Source of the DNA: Rostrohypoxylon terebratum
Taxonomy: Eukaryota > Ascomycota > Sordariomycetes > Xylariales > Hypoxylaceae
Length of the DNA stretch: 64,000 nucleotides
Reading direction: 5' to 3'
Assembly: GCA_022497145.1 (NCBI GenBank)
Contig: MU385937.1
Span: forward strand, 1 to 64,000
Positions 1 through 10,341 of this stretch are shown here, one piece after another. Under the pieces are notes generated by a model that saw only the letters and a program-made list of their open reading frames with translations, was not told where the DNA came from and searched no databases. The stretch's first letter is position 1. Each line of letters opens with the position of its first letter. Both the position numbers and the translations under genes were made by a program.

Positions 1-438
1 TGATTACACTTGACCTCTACGATTACTGTTACCTTAAAATCAAGACCCCCTTATGAAGCTATACTTACTAAGCCTAAGTATAGGTTCGTCACAATTAGTG
101 GATACTTAACTATTACCTAAAGAGATAGATACAGTTGAAGCTCTAAAAATCAAAGCCCTCAAAAGCTGAATAAAACAAGTAGCAGTCTAGGTTAGAGTAG
201 TACCAAAACATCGACAATATACGTAGTATTTCCTCTACCAACCCAAAATATTTCAAAAGAATTTGGTTGGTACCGCCAGCGGTCGTCAAGCCCAGTCGTT
301 ATCTTTCCGGTATTTTCCACTCGATGGCTATTGCCCAGTAGTTGAGGGTCAAAGGCGAATTCTTGGCCACACCGTTTATGCGCTTAGTTGTCAACACGCT
401 AGAGATACCTCCGGTCCGTGAATTCCAAGACCGAGATC
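1..438. other. Intergenic, no gene seen
   Basis: No open frame with coding character was found. The stretch lies downstream of the coiled-coil gene that ends at 439 and probably holds its 3' UTR. It contains no repeat or RNA signal that I recognise. Confidence 0.5.
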
Positions 439-2450
439 TTATTGGGTTGTGAGAAGACCATAAAGTATAGGTTGCCCATATTTGCGCGTCAGGGATGAAA
501 GCACGCTTGTAGGATCTTGGCCTGCCTTCCAGGCCACCAACAACTGTTCCTTTATCAGGGTTTTTTCCGGGGCTATGTAAGTGTCCTTAGCATCGACGAA
601 ACGTAAACTTGGTCTCAGTGAGCATATAATGTAGAGCTCCTTATGAAGTCGCTCTTCGCTGGAAGCAGAATTTGTCCCAGAGACTTTCAATTCGCGGTTA
701 TTATCGAGGATATTTGTGGCCTGGACTGTTGTCAAGTCTGCGATCGTACCGGTGAAATTCTGACCAAGAGGGAAGAGAGTTTGAAGATCCAAGGTCAAAT
801 CTGAAGCCGTCGTCATGAACTGCTCTTCAAGATCGAGAAGTGGATTGATAAAATTTGCAATCACGCCGACAAAGGTTGCATGATCTTCGTCGCCCATGGC
901 AAGGAACCCTAAAAGGTGTGCTGTCTGATTGAGAAACTGATCTCTGAACTGATGCAAGCGTTGTTGGAATATGAGGGAGTGCAGCAGACCAATTCTTGTT
1001 TCAGCTCTCCAACTCCTAAGCTGGATCTCCGCTAATAGTAGAAATACCTAGTTAGTGTTTTGTCTCGCAATAAAAGGAGGGAATGGGGGCGAGGTGCCAT
1101 TTACTCACTCAATCTGTTTTCATTCTTCAAACCCTGCTCCGCCTCTCTAAGCACGCGGTCAAGTTCGGGATAGACAGCCGCCACCAATCCTTGCTTAGAT
1201 ATTGCCTGCATTCGTCTAATAATGAATGCTACAAGTACTTCTTCATCGATATCGTTATTGAGACCGAAGTTAAGTATCGCCTTATGGAGGTCTGGAAATT
1301 TCGAGAATTCATGTCGCAAATCATACATTCCTTCTTGAGCCCAAGTCTTAGCTTTATTTTGGTGGTCACGATTGTTGATTAGCGACGACATCCGCTGCTG
1401 GACGAATTCGGAAATACCAGAAATACGAAACTTGTATTTCTAGGTCAAAGTTAGCCATGTCTTCTTGACTTTAAAGATGCTTAGAGCACTTACATCTTCT
1501 GCTTCTTTTGGAAAGATTTCGGTACGTGCACTATGAGTAGTTAAGTCGAAAATATGATCCTCCAATATTTTACTATGCTCCTTGAGCTTCGTATTGTTGT
1601 CTCGCAAGGTTTTCACCAGTTGACTTTCTGGAATATTCTGTCTGAGGTCTTGAATTTCCTGCCGAAACTGCTTGTTTTGAACCTGTAGCCCATTGTGAGC
1701 TGCATGTAGTCGATTGTAATTCTCCTGTAGCTTGGTCAAGCTCTGTTGTAGTTGCTTATTTATTTGTTGCAACGCGTTACTATTCTGTTCCTGCGTTTGA
1801 GTTTGCTGCAACTGAGTGTGACTCTCTTCTAGCTGCTTGTAACTCTGTTGCCATTGAAGGATGTTCTTCCGTAGTTCGTTGTTCTCTTTTTGTAGTTGGG
1901 TATTGGTTTGCTCTAGCCGTTGATTGTTATCATTATTCTGTGCCTGCGTTTGTGTCTGTTGCAATTGGTGGTGGCTTGCTTGTAGCTGGTTATAACCCTG
2001 CTGCCACTTAACAATGCTATCCCGTAGTTCATTGTTCTGTTTTTGTAGTTGGGTATTACTTTGCTCTAGCATGTTATTCGTATTCTCTAATAGCCGTTGA
2101 TTGTTGTCATTATTCTGTGCCTGCGTTTGGGTTTGCTGCAACTGGATGTGACTCTCTTCTAGCTGCTTGTAACTCTGTTGCCACTGAAGGATGTTCTGCA
2201 GTAGCTTCTCGTTTGTTTGTTGCAAATCCCTTAGTTGTTGGCCGTTATCATTACTCTGTGTTTGCGTTTGTGTCTGCTGCAATTGGGCGATGCTCTCTCG
2301 TAGTTGCTTGTTCTCTTTGTCTAATCTGTCAACCTCATCGCTGAGCACTTCACCGTCTTGAAGCAGTGCCTCGATTAACTCTTCCTTCTTTGCATCATCT
2401 AATTCCTCCTCTTGCGCACCTATGCCGTGCCAGTTCGATTGGTCATTCAT
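439..2450 (-). CDS. Gln-rich coiled-coil protein, unknown function
   Basis: I model three exons, complement(1494..2450, 1109..1430, 439..1031), giving 623 aa. Introns are 63 nt (GTAAGT donor, phase 0) and 77 nt (GTGAGT donor, phase 1), and both junctions keep the frame. Residues 20-320 are a long predicted coiled coil, heavily enriched in Q, N, L and E. They contain near-identical repeats: the LQQTQTQ motif occurs four times, and two repeats share the segment ILQWQQSYKQLEESH. The C-terminal half (exons 2 and 3) is less repetitive and mixed-charge, without a domain I recognise. No signal peptide or membrane segment is visible, so an intracellular scaffold-like role is only a guess. The start is the first ATG of the frame and opens with an acidic segment. 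Existence of the gene is well supported by three consistent exons; function is unknown. Confidence 0.7.
1790..2290 (-). repeat. Intragenic repeats coding Gln-rich coiled coil
   Basis: Two roughly 60-bp segments, about 1805-1866 and 2140-2200, differ at only a few bases and encode the same QWQQSYKQLEESH-type stretch. A third, more diverged copy lies around 1960-2020. Each is flanked by a block coding QQTQTQ(A/E)QNN. The arrangement looks like internal duplication with a period near 150-180 bp, a type that can vary in copy number between strains. Confidence 0.7.
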
Positions 2451-3568
2451 ATTTCCTATCTGTATAGATGATTGCGAACAGTTTGAGACGAACAGCAGTT
2501 CTAAATGGGTAACCTATATATATACTTACCGATCGAATATCTCGAAATGCGATGAGAGTCTAACTAGACTTTCAAATTGATGCAGACAAATATCTAGCTG
2601 GCTTCTCTTCTCCTATATATACACACTATTAATTACGCCACACAATTAAAAAGTCTTTTTAGATATTTCTAAGCTAATTTAATGATCTCACACGTACCTA
2701 TTCAACTGCCTCAATTTCTTTATCTCCCTGTAAATTGGTCACGAACAAAATCTTTGTATTTCCAAGGTTCTTTCTAGGATCGTTAGAGCACTAAACTCAT
2801 CTTGTACAGTATTATTAAACCAATTTTAAAATTAATAGTTTCTAACTCGTGGTTGAAGCTACCAATCATTGTAGAGACATCATCTTCGAAATGGAATCTA
2901 GTCTACAAGATATCCTGCATACCTAACCTAGGTATTTTGTGAATGACAATAGTGAGTTCCAAGAGATAGGAGGGTCAGCAGACTAGGATCAGCGATGAAG
3001 ATCATCCCCGGACTCCGGAACGAACTGCGGAGTCCCCTGTATGTAGCATTCATAGATCCGTGCGACTGGCAGCCCAGCCAGCCTAGCCACGCCGTTATCT
3101 GCACATCGGGAGCGGCCGGCCTCGAAAAGAGGAAAAGCGCGGGATACGGTGACATTAGCATCTTAGGTAAAAGCTGCCGATAAGCAACCCCATACATCGC
3201 TCAACTGCTATCTTAACTCGATTTGGCTGCGCCGATCCTGTGTAGTCTTGCGTAGTATGTTATGATATCGCGAATTGCGATATCCAACCTTTTCCTGAAA
3301 GTCGTTCCCGAATAGCAGAAGTAAGTCCAACGGCCATGTGCGCTCCCTGCAAGAAACATGTCCAAGTACCACATCGCCGGAAACGGCAATTCCGTATCAC
3401 TTATTACGTAGCTAGATATGCATAGGTAGATAAGATATTCGTGACTGTATGCGGCTCTATATAAGCTGAGTTGCATATCCAATATCTAATCAGTAGGTAA
3501 GCAGTCTACACAGCTCACTTTCAACTAGCGCGGTCCATTACACATCCAGCGGCGTTGTTCAATTCAAG
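2451..3568. other. Intergenic region, divergent promoters
   Basis: This region separates the divergently transcribed coiled-coil gene and asparaginase. Only short frames without coding character occur. It is AT-rich in the first half, and a TATA-like element lies near the asparaginase end. Confidence 0.5.
3458..3464 (+). promoter_or_regulatory. TATA-like element of asparaginase gene
   Basis: TATATAA lies about 105 bp upstream of the asparaginase ATG. That spacing is plausible for a fungal TATA box plus a short leader. The call rests on motif and position only. Confidence 0.45.
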
Positions 3569-4675
3569 ATGGTGTCATTCAAATTCCTATCTCTCGTCTA
3601 CACGGCATCTTATGCCTTAGGATCGCCTCTGCCGCCCACAGCAGCCCCTCTTCTGGTCGTTCGGGACGACACCGTCGCCTACAACGCCAGCCTGCCTAAC
3701 GTGACGATCTTCGCGACTGGCGGGACAATTGCCGGGTCGGCTAGCTCCAGCGGCCAGACCACAGGGTACCAAGCCGGCGCAGTCAGCATCGCGGCGCTCC
3801 TCGAAGCCGTGCCGGAGATCGCGAACATCTCCAACGTGCGAGGTGTACAGGTCGCTAACGTGGGATCCGAGAGCATCACGCCCGCGATCCTGCTCAACCT
3901 GACGCAGCTGGTGCAGAAAGAGCTCGACAACCCCTATTGTCAGGGCGTAGTGATCACGCACGGCACCGACACGCTCGAGGAATCCGCCTTCTTCCTAGAC
4001 CTAACGATCCGGTCGGAGAAGCCCGTCGTGTTCGTGGGTGCGATGCGGCCCTCGACCGCCATCAGCGCCGACGGCCCGATCAACCTGCTCGAAGCCGTGA
4101 CGCTAGCCGCGGACCCGGCGGCCAAGGGCCGGGGCACGATGATCGTGCTGAACGACCGCATCGCGAACGCGTACTTCACGACGAAGACGAACGCGAACGC
4201 GCTCGACACCTTCAAGGCGACGGAGCAGGGCTTCCTCGGCTTCTTCATCAACATCAAGCCTAAGTTCTACTACCACCCCGCGCTGCCCCTCGATAAGCCG
4301 TACTTCGACCTCTCCAGTGTCAAGAACGCGACCGAGCTGCCGCAGGTCGACATCATCTACGGGTACCAAGCGCTAAACCCGGCGTTGGCGAGAGCCGCGG
4401 TCGCGGACGGCGCCAAGGGTCTCGTGCTGGCGGGCATGGGAGCCGGAGGCTGGACTGATGACGGAAACGATGTCGTCGAAGAGCTCATCAAGACCAACGG
4501 CACCCCCGTAGTGTACTCGCGACGGACGATGGATGGATACGTCGAGCCGACCGGGTCGTACGGAATCGGCGGCGGTTTCTTGAACCCCCAGAAGGCGCGC
4601 ATCATGCTGCAGTTAGCTCTGCATGCCGGATATGGCGAGGCCCAGCTGAAGACCATATTTGAATATTATGGTTAG
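3569..4675 (+). CDS. Secreted L-asparaginase (type II)
   Basis: This intronless gene of 368 aa is predicted to hydrolyse L-asparagine to aspartate and ammonia (EC 3.5.1.1) outside the cell. Residues 1-18 form a signal peptide, with cleavage likely after SYALG. Both asparaginase signatures are present: ATGGTIAG at 49-56 (nucleophile Thr50) and HGTDTLEE at 131-138 (Thr133, Asp134). Ser100 in NVGSES and Lys206 in TTKTN match the family's substrate-binding Ser and catalytic Lys. Several N-x-S/T sequons fit secretion. Length agrees with the bacterial type II/fungal secreted family plus a leader. The gene is convergent with the GH5 gene, with only 179 bp between stops. The coding region is clearly GC-richer than its flanks. 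Confidence 0.95.
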   Translation: MVSFKFLSLVYTASYALGSPLPPTAAPLLVVRDDTVAYNASLPNVTIFATGGTIAGSASSSGQTTGYQAGAVSIAALLEAVPEIANISNVRGVQVANVGSESITPAILLNLTQLVQKELDNPYCQGVVITHGTDTLEESAFFLDLTIRSEKPVVFVGAMRPSTAISADGPINLLEAVTLAADPAAKGRGTMIVLNDRIANAYFTTKTNANALDTFKATEQGFLGFFINIKPKFYYHPALPLDKPYFDLSSVKNATELPQVDIIYGYQALNPALARAAVADGAKGLVLAGMGAGGWTDDGNDVVEELIKTNGTPVVYSRRTMDGYVEPTGSYGIGGGFLNPQKARIMLQLALHAGYGEAQLKTIFEYYG

Positions 4676-4854
4676 ATAATATTAATCAGTACCTACTGTT
4701 AATGAATAATAATAATGATGGAAAAAAAATCTCTTGTCACGAAATTGATGCTTGCGCCGTGAAAAGTCTTGAATCCATATTATCCGTAACGCCGTGTCCA
4801 TCATGATCTATCTTGTCAAGAAACTGGACCTATCCAATTAAGTCACTTATCATT

Positions 4855-6320
4855 CTAGTATAACACAAATGTTAGACCAAATGCCAATATAGCAGCGCCA
4901 AGTCTTAAAGAGAGCGATTTCGTGTTCGTGCTTTCGGACTTCTTGTCTGACGTTCCGGCGGACGAAATCGAGTCAGGGTTGATATTAAGGGTGCTCTTTA
5001 TCGCAGGAGTCAAGGTGTTGTTAACGAAGTCCGAGGCCCTCCAGTCCGACCAATCGTGAGCCAGTAGACCCCAGCTCTCGTCGCGATCCTGAACGCCCTC
5101 ACGAATATAGTAGCTTCCGCCGATCTGCCAGATCATCCATCCGGCGTTCTTGGTAGAGGTATAATTCAGGAGACAATTGACATAAGGATCCTGCGCCGCC
5201 GTTCCGTTCTGTTCAAGGCCAAACTCCGTCAAGACCACCGGGAACTCGGTTTTAGCGTCGCTCGTCAAAGCCATGAATCCGTCGTTGGACAGTTCGTTCC
5301 CTACGGTACTGCAGTCGCTCGGACCGGGTCCGAAGATGTTGTCGTACGCGTGCAACTCGAGGACCAGCTTGTCGGCGTAACCTGCGAAATCATCCGCGTT
5401 AAATGTGGCGGATCCCGGAGTAAGCGCCGTCCCGTCAACCACGACACTCAAATCCTGATCCGAGTTCAGTCCAGAGAGGAATATCAGAAGATCCTCATTG
5501 GCGCTGTGGATCGCATCAGCACCCTCCTTGACGAACTTGTACCAGTTCTGCCAGTTGTAATTTTCGCTGGCGAACGTGAAATTGCTTAGTGGTGAGCGAA
5601 GTTCGTTTCGCAAAGACATAGACTTGAGATTCGACCATGATTTGCCCTAGTTCGTTGTCAGCAACCCGGTCCAACACACCCCATCATGTGCGGTGGTAGG
5701 ATTATACGAACATGTGTCGCCATGAAAGACAAGCCTCTAGTCCAGTTTGCGACATCAAAGTATTGGTCCCCCCACCAAGCGTTCCCGTCAAGTGGGCTGC
5801 AACACCAGCCCGCTTTCGAAATATGATTGTCCAAGTGGAGGTACATCCCATGTCTCGCAACCGACTCCGCAATTGCATCGTACACCTGCAATCTCGTCGT
5901 AGTATCGTTGAAAGTCGGGTTATTCGTGAGAATCTTCTGCAAAACCGCGTTCCCATCATCCTGGCCCAGTACATCGGTAAGCGCCTTCTGAACCGTGACA
6001 TCCGTTTGCCCGTTTTCGTAATATTGGTCTATCATCTCGGTCGCGTATGTGAGTCGAATCGCATTCATGCCTAGGCCGGCCATTCGAAGCACTATCGCGT
6101 CGACGGATTGATACTGCAGACCCTCGGGAATCATCGTGTCGAGCGACCCGGGCCAGTTGGCGCCTACATAGGTGACGATCGCGCCGGATGCATCCTTAAT
6201 CCACCGACCCGAGGTGACGAGCGGACCGTCTGTCGTCGCCCTCAGTTCATTTGACCAAGCGAATGTCCCGGCGATCGTTAGGACGATCGGCAGCCAGTAC
6301 CGTTGCCCAAACTTTGCCAT
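4855..6320 (-). CDS. Secreted GPI-anchored GH5 cellulase-like glycosidase
   Basis: I model two exons, complement(5712..6320, 4855..5646), giving 466 aa. The 65-nt intron is phase 0 with a CTGAC branch site, and splicing restores the GKSWSNL..MSLRNELR segment. The NE of SLRNELR (Glu218) is the GH5 acid/base and LTEFG (Glu344) carries the nucleophile, so catalysis looks intact. An N-terminal signal peptide follows Met at 6320 (MAKFGQRYWLP). An in-frame Met 21 codons further upstream would add a low-complexity NLNLNL leader and is less likely. The C-terminus has a Ser-rich stretch followed by a hydrophobic tail (LGAAILAFGLTF), the pattern of a GPI-anchor signal. The exact substrate (beta-1,4-glucan, mannan or other) cannot be told. 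Probably an exported cell-wall or surface enzyme. Confidence 0.9.
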
Positions 6321-7033
6321 TGGTAAACGAGTGATGGGTGTTGAAAATGAAATTGTAAAGTTCAAGTTCAAATTCAAGTTCAACCCATGTTCCAGGTTGA
6401 TCGTTGATTTATCATCCTGTTACAGCGTACTTCCAACGCATAAATATTTCAGCGGGTACGAAGTAATCCATGTTTCGTATTTACAGAGCCAAGCATGGCG
6501 GCATACTGCGTAGTACGTCCTGTAGCTTCTTTCATTGGACACTAGTTCGCGATTTTCAGTGGGGTTTGTAGGGTCGTAGCGAGCACTGCCTTCTGTAGAT
6601 CTGTAGATCTCCTGATCTCGGGAACTTGAATGACGTCCACCAAGCCAGGTGAGTTCTCTTAAAGACTTACCTATTATTAGTATACCTACTAGTCCTACCT
6701 ACTACAAACAAGGCAAGATAATACTACATACTACATGAAAAGAAAATTGACCAGAAGTCCACGACACCATGGAAATATTGCCCTTGAAACACAGGTCTGG
6801 CCAATCAGCATCACGTAAACTCAGGGTTTTTGTGCCTCCGGAAGTAGCTTGGTTAAAATCAGTTTCATATTTTTCGTTGTAAATTTTTACACTTGAATAG
6901 CACTGTTCAGTCACAAAGACTATTGTTATTACGCACGTTTGGTCTTGAGTTGTGTATATTATTCCCATGTCGGCGCCCCGAACTATGGCTGTAGTACCTA
7001 TATAGGTAATCATATTCAAATAACATCAAAACT
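6321..7033. other. Divergent intergenic region, GH5 / lactonase
   Basis: This is the shared upstream region of two divergent genes. At 6357-6382 the sequence is a short direct repeat of TTCAAG/TTCAAA units directly upstream of the GH5 start. A palindromic AGATCTGTAGATCT-like element sits at 6595-6610. A 105-codon frame on the minus strand (6702-7019) is discussed under rejected items. Confidence 0.5.
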
Positions 7034-8164
7034 ATGGCTACTCAAGGACAAACGCAAGCATTTAGAACACTCGTCGTCGGTTGCCGAGACCAGGTCTTGG
7101 TCGTTCGCTTCGACGGCACCAAGTTCACAATCACCCGGAGATACGTAAAGAAGGGCTCGGTGCACTGCTGGATGCTCTCTAAGGGCGAAACCCTCTACGC
7201 CGTGGACGCAGTGAGCGACGAGATAAACCTGTTCAATCTTGATAAAACTTCCGCTCCCCCTCCTACCACTAATACGTCATCTAGTTCAATCTCTTCCTTC
7301 AAGGGTTCCCATGGTGGTGTGCACCTGGCATTCAACGCCGACCAGACTCGTATTGTCGACGCATGCTATCGAAGCAGCAGGATTGACGTATGGGATTGCT
7401 CGAACGCCGACGGCAGTTTGAAACTTATTAAAAGCCTGGAGATCCCCGGAAAACCCTCCCCTGGCCGGAACCACCACCGTCCCCACCAAGCCGTGCTGGA
7501 CCCATCGGGACGCTTCTTCGTCGTGCCGAACCTCAGCGGAGACACGCTCCTATTCATAGACACCGCGAACGACCTCTACGAGATAACCTCGACCCTTGCC
7601 GTATTCACGGGCTTCGGACCGCGTCGTGTCGAGTTCGTCCAGTTCGGCGAGAAGACACTCCTAGTCATATTAGGGGAGCTTTCCAACCAAGTACTGCTCT
7701 ACGAGGGCTCCTGCGAGTCCGCCGTCTGGACCCCCGCCGCCCAATGCGACACGTACAACGGCGCGACCAAGCCCGCGGACGCCAAGGCAGGCGAGCTCGT
7801 GGTCGCCGGGAACAAGGAGGACGTCTACCTCTCAAACCGGAACACGGGGGAAGCCGAGGACCACATCGCGCACTTCAAGCTGAGGCACCAGCCCAATAAC
7901 AACAACAGTAAGTCGCATCTCGAATACATCAACAAGACGCCCACCTGCGGCCGCCTCCCCCGCTCCTTCTGCCTCAGCAAGGACCCCGAGCAGAACTACG
8001 TCTTCGTCGGCAACGAGAAAGGCGAATGGGGTCTTGTTGCGTTCAGACACGACCCCGCCACTGGCCTCCTGGACCCGAACCCCGTGGCGAGGCTGGCGAA
8101 TGTGGACTTGACTTTTGACAACGTGCGCGGAGTTAGCGGACCCCAGTTCGTGGACGAGTTTTAA
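7034..8164 (+). CDS. Lactonase-type seven-bladed beta-propeller protein
   Basis: This intronless gene encodes 376 aa without a signal peptide and is predicted to be cytosolic. The pattern matches the Lactonase family (6-phosphogluconolactonase / carboxy-cis,cis-muconate cyclase-like). Repeated propeller strands include HLAFNADQTRIVDA, HQAVLDPSGRFFVVPNLSGDTLLFID and PRSFCLSKDPEQNYVFVGNE. The HQ..LDPSGRF and GD.L..FD-type turns are characteristic. Such proteins hydrolyse sugar or aromatic lactones, but substrate assignment from sequence is unreliable. A low-complexity Ser/Thr/Pro loop (residues about 75-92) interrupts an early blade. Length is typical of the family. It is divergent from the GH5 gene; a functional link is possible but unproven. 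Confidence 0.85.
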   Translation: MATQGQTQAFRTLVVGCRDQVLVVRFDGTKFTITRRYVKKGSVHCWMLSKGETLYAVDAVSDEINLFNLDKTSAPPPTTNTSSSSISSFKGSHGGVHLAFNADQTRIVDACYRSSRIDVWDCSNADGSLKLIKSLEIPGKPSPGRNHHRPHQAVLDPSGRFFVVPNLSGDTLLFIDTANDLYEITSTLAVFTGFGPRRVEFVQFGEKTLLVILGELSNQVLLYEGSCESAVWTPAAQCDTYNGATKPADAKAGELVVAGNKEDVYLSNRNTGEAEDHIAHFKLRHQPNNNNSKSHLEYINKTPTCGRLPRSFCLSKDPEQNYVFVGNEKGEWGLVAFRHDPATGLLDPNPVARLANVDLTFDNVRGVSGPQFVDEF

Positions 8165-8958
8165 AGATGGCTTAGATTTTCGTAAGTAGAAAGTCGGTTA
8201 AAACCGACAAGGCAAAGTAATTTCATGTTTTCACGAGGTTTGCTTAACGATATTCCGATTTAGATATAAATCTATATAGTATAATCAGTTTTGAATTACC
8301 TATAAAATATAAAGTTCAAGAAGGTTGTTACAATGTATTACTCACTAGGTAATATCTTGAATCTTGTCGCGTTTTTTAATTAAACTTTTAGCTATAGGTA
8401 ACTTTCGAGCGAGGTGTTTTTTATCCTCTCCACTACATTCCTCATTTCATTTCTCCGTACCTTATCATAACCAAGCTATACTTGATCATTTCATCTTATG
8501 TGCGTGATTGATATATCTTACATTATCTCATTATATAAGTGACATGCAGTCACGCGATAATGTCCGATGTCGAGAGGTTTCGAATGAGCTAAATTCAATG
8601 CGACGCGACCGTAACGGCGATGGCGCGCTCTGAAGCCTTCGTATACATATCTGGGACTTAATTATGTCGCTTTTTACGCATTAGAAGGAATCTGATCTTC
8701 AATTTTGGGAAGACGTAAAATCCTCACTTTACTGGCAGATTTCGATTCCATCTGAGATGTGCTGCATGGTAAGCGAGTTTCATAAGAGTAGCTTAGGTGA
8801 ACCACCAAGCGGAACCGCTGCCCCTCCTCCCCAGAGGTGAGACATGGGCCCGCGAAAAAAAATAAGAATTGTGCGCGTCTCCGGACGAGTCATACCAATT
8901 CATAAGACGAGCTATCGGTTGTCAAGTCTTTCATAAAGGGTGAGAAGTATGAGTCTCA
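8165..8958. other. Intergenic between convergent genes
   Basis: AT-rich spacer between the convergent lactonase and zinc-finger genes. No open frame with coding character and no RNA signal was seen. Confidence 0.5.
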
Positions 8959-10341
8959 TCAAGGCGGCCATTGGAGGTCGAATTCCAGCAGGCCCGAAGC
9001 CCCGGCTGGAGCAGGAAAGGTGGCTGCCTCATTATAGTCGGGGATTACTGCGAATTGCGACAAGTCTAAAGAGCTGGGTATTTCCGTGTGGCTCTGCGAA
9101 GAGTCCATCAAGAGATCCTCCGGTGGGTGTGCAGCCCAGTCCATCATGGATTGGATATGTTTTCTAGACTCATCGTGAGCCTGAAATGTGGCTGGCTTTT
9201 CCCCCGGATCCTCCGCCATACTGAAGGCATTCTGCGCGTTCTGGTCGCCGTCTCTGACACGTCTCTTGTCTTCGGGACTAGGATTAGTGAAGTCGCTCCC
9301 AGAGTGGTTTTCCATCTTGTGTCTTTCTATCGACCTAGGATGGCTGGTATGTAGCGCAATACCAGAGTCGACAGTAGGCGACGAACGGAGGCTCTGAGTG
9401 GCGCTTCTCTGTTCAATCGCAGTCGCGCTGTCAGCTGTCCATTGGTCAATGATAAGTTGCAATCCTTCTCCAAGCATCTCCGTATTGAAAGTTGCCAAAT
9501 CCCTCTCTTCGTGAGAAAGACTTGATGTCGTCACTCCTCTAGCTTCCAGGAATTCGGTCAGAAGGGCTGGTCCTCGGGCCGTCATGAAGTCTTGGAAGAC
9601 ACATAAATCCTCCGATAACTCTCTATCGCGATAAGGTGTCTTGGGACGCGGATGGGGTGAAAACAAGGTATCCCAAACTGCAAACCACTGTTGATCCTCT
9701 GGAAGCTTAGAGGATAACCTATGGCCAAGTTCCTTCTTCTGTTTCTCCGAGATACCTTCTATCTTCTTAGATTGGCGCCGGGTGCAGTTCTGGGATCGTA
9801 TATGGATGTCCTTCTCATCTTCGTCGTCGAAGGTCTCGTTACATATCGGGCAATATATCGGCCTACGATGGCAACGTGATAGGTGTTGCTTTACATCGCG
9901 TATCCTGCCTAGAAAATACCCATAGCAACGCCTGTAATGTACTGGGTCCTTTTTCGCATACGGACAAGCGAACCAAAGTCGTCGATCCTGTGCTCGTCGC
10001 TTAGTACCGGCCTTCTGACTCTTCTTCTCTCCCGCGGTAGTCGAGGCACAATCTGATAGACGGCCACGTTTTCGCGGACGGTCATTTACGTCGTGTTCGA
10101 AGTCAATAGGTTCAACGGATACCTCTATATTATCAATTGCGTCGACGTATTCATCTGGTCGGTGCCGTCCGTCGTCTGCTTGCCTATAAGACGCCATAGC
10201 TACTTGCAGGAATGATTCTTTCCACTTGAATAACGGATGCTCTTCTTCGATTTCTGGTGTGTTGGCAGAATAGATCGAGTATGGCGTTTCGGGTTCTTCA
10301 GCTGAAAATAAGTTTGAAGTCTCGTATCCAGATCTACCCAT
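8959..10341 (-). CDS. C2H2 zinc-finger protein, probable nuclear regulator
   Basis: A single exon of 460 aa. Residues 124-186 hold two zinc-finger units typical of many uncharacterised filamentous-fungal proteins. The first is FACPYAKKDP..YRRC with Cys126, Cys139, His153 and His158. The second is YCPICNETF with Cys164, Cys167, His180 and Cys186, so it is C2HC-like. A basic cluster (RPRKRGR, 88-94, and KKSQK..KRR, 106-116) just upstream of the fingers can serve as a nuclear localisation signal. The rest is polar and probably disordered. DNA binding is plausible, but the CPYAKKDP type of finger is also found in proteins without proven DNA-binding function. No neighbouring gene suggests a target. 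Confidence 0.85.
   Translation of the reverse strand: MGRSGYETSNLFSAEEPETPYSIYSANTPEIEEEHPLFKWKESFLQVAMASYRQADDGRHRPDEYVDAIDNIEVSVEPIDFEHDVNDRPRKRGRLSDCASTTAGEKKSQKAGTKRRAQDRRLWFACPYAKKDPVHYRRCYGYFLGRIRDVKQHLSRCHRRPIYCPICNETFDDEDEKDIHIRSQNCTRRQSKKIEGISEKQKKELGHRLSSKLPEDQQWFAVWDTLFSPHPRPKTPYRDRELSEDLCVFQDFMTARGPALLTEFLEARGVTTSSLSHEERDLATFNTEMLGEGLQLIIDQWTADSATAIEQRSATQSLRSSPTVDSGIALHTSHPRSIERHKMENHSGSDFTNPSPEDKRRVRDGDQNAQNAFSMAEDPGEKPATFQAHDESRKHIQSMMDWAAHPPEDLLMDSSQSHTEIPSSLDLSQFAVIPDYNEAATFPAPAGASGLLEFDLQWPP

Noticed and set aside
2995..3183. Frame with LRNELRSPL, resembling the GH5 catalytic segment at 5585-5620
   Set aside because: The match is limited to about nine residues within a locally palindromic CTCCGGAACGAACTGCGGAG stretch, with no further GH5 similarity. 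Judged chance.
3617..4656. Long minus-strand frames opposite the asparaginase
   Set aside because: Shadow frames caused by high GC3 in a clear gene.
6702..7019. 105-codon minus-strand frame with a protein-like C-terminal half
   Set aside because: It starts 15 bp from the lactonase ATG on the other strand, lacks codon bias and has no recognisable domain. It could be a relic but cannot be supported.
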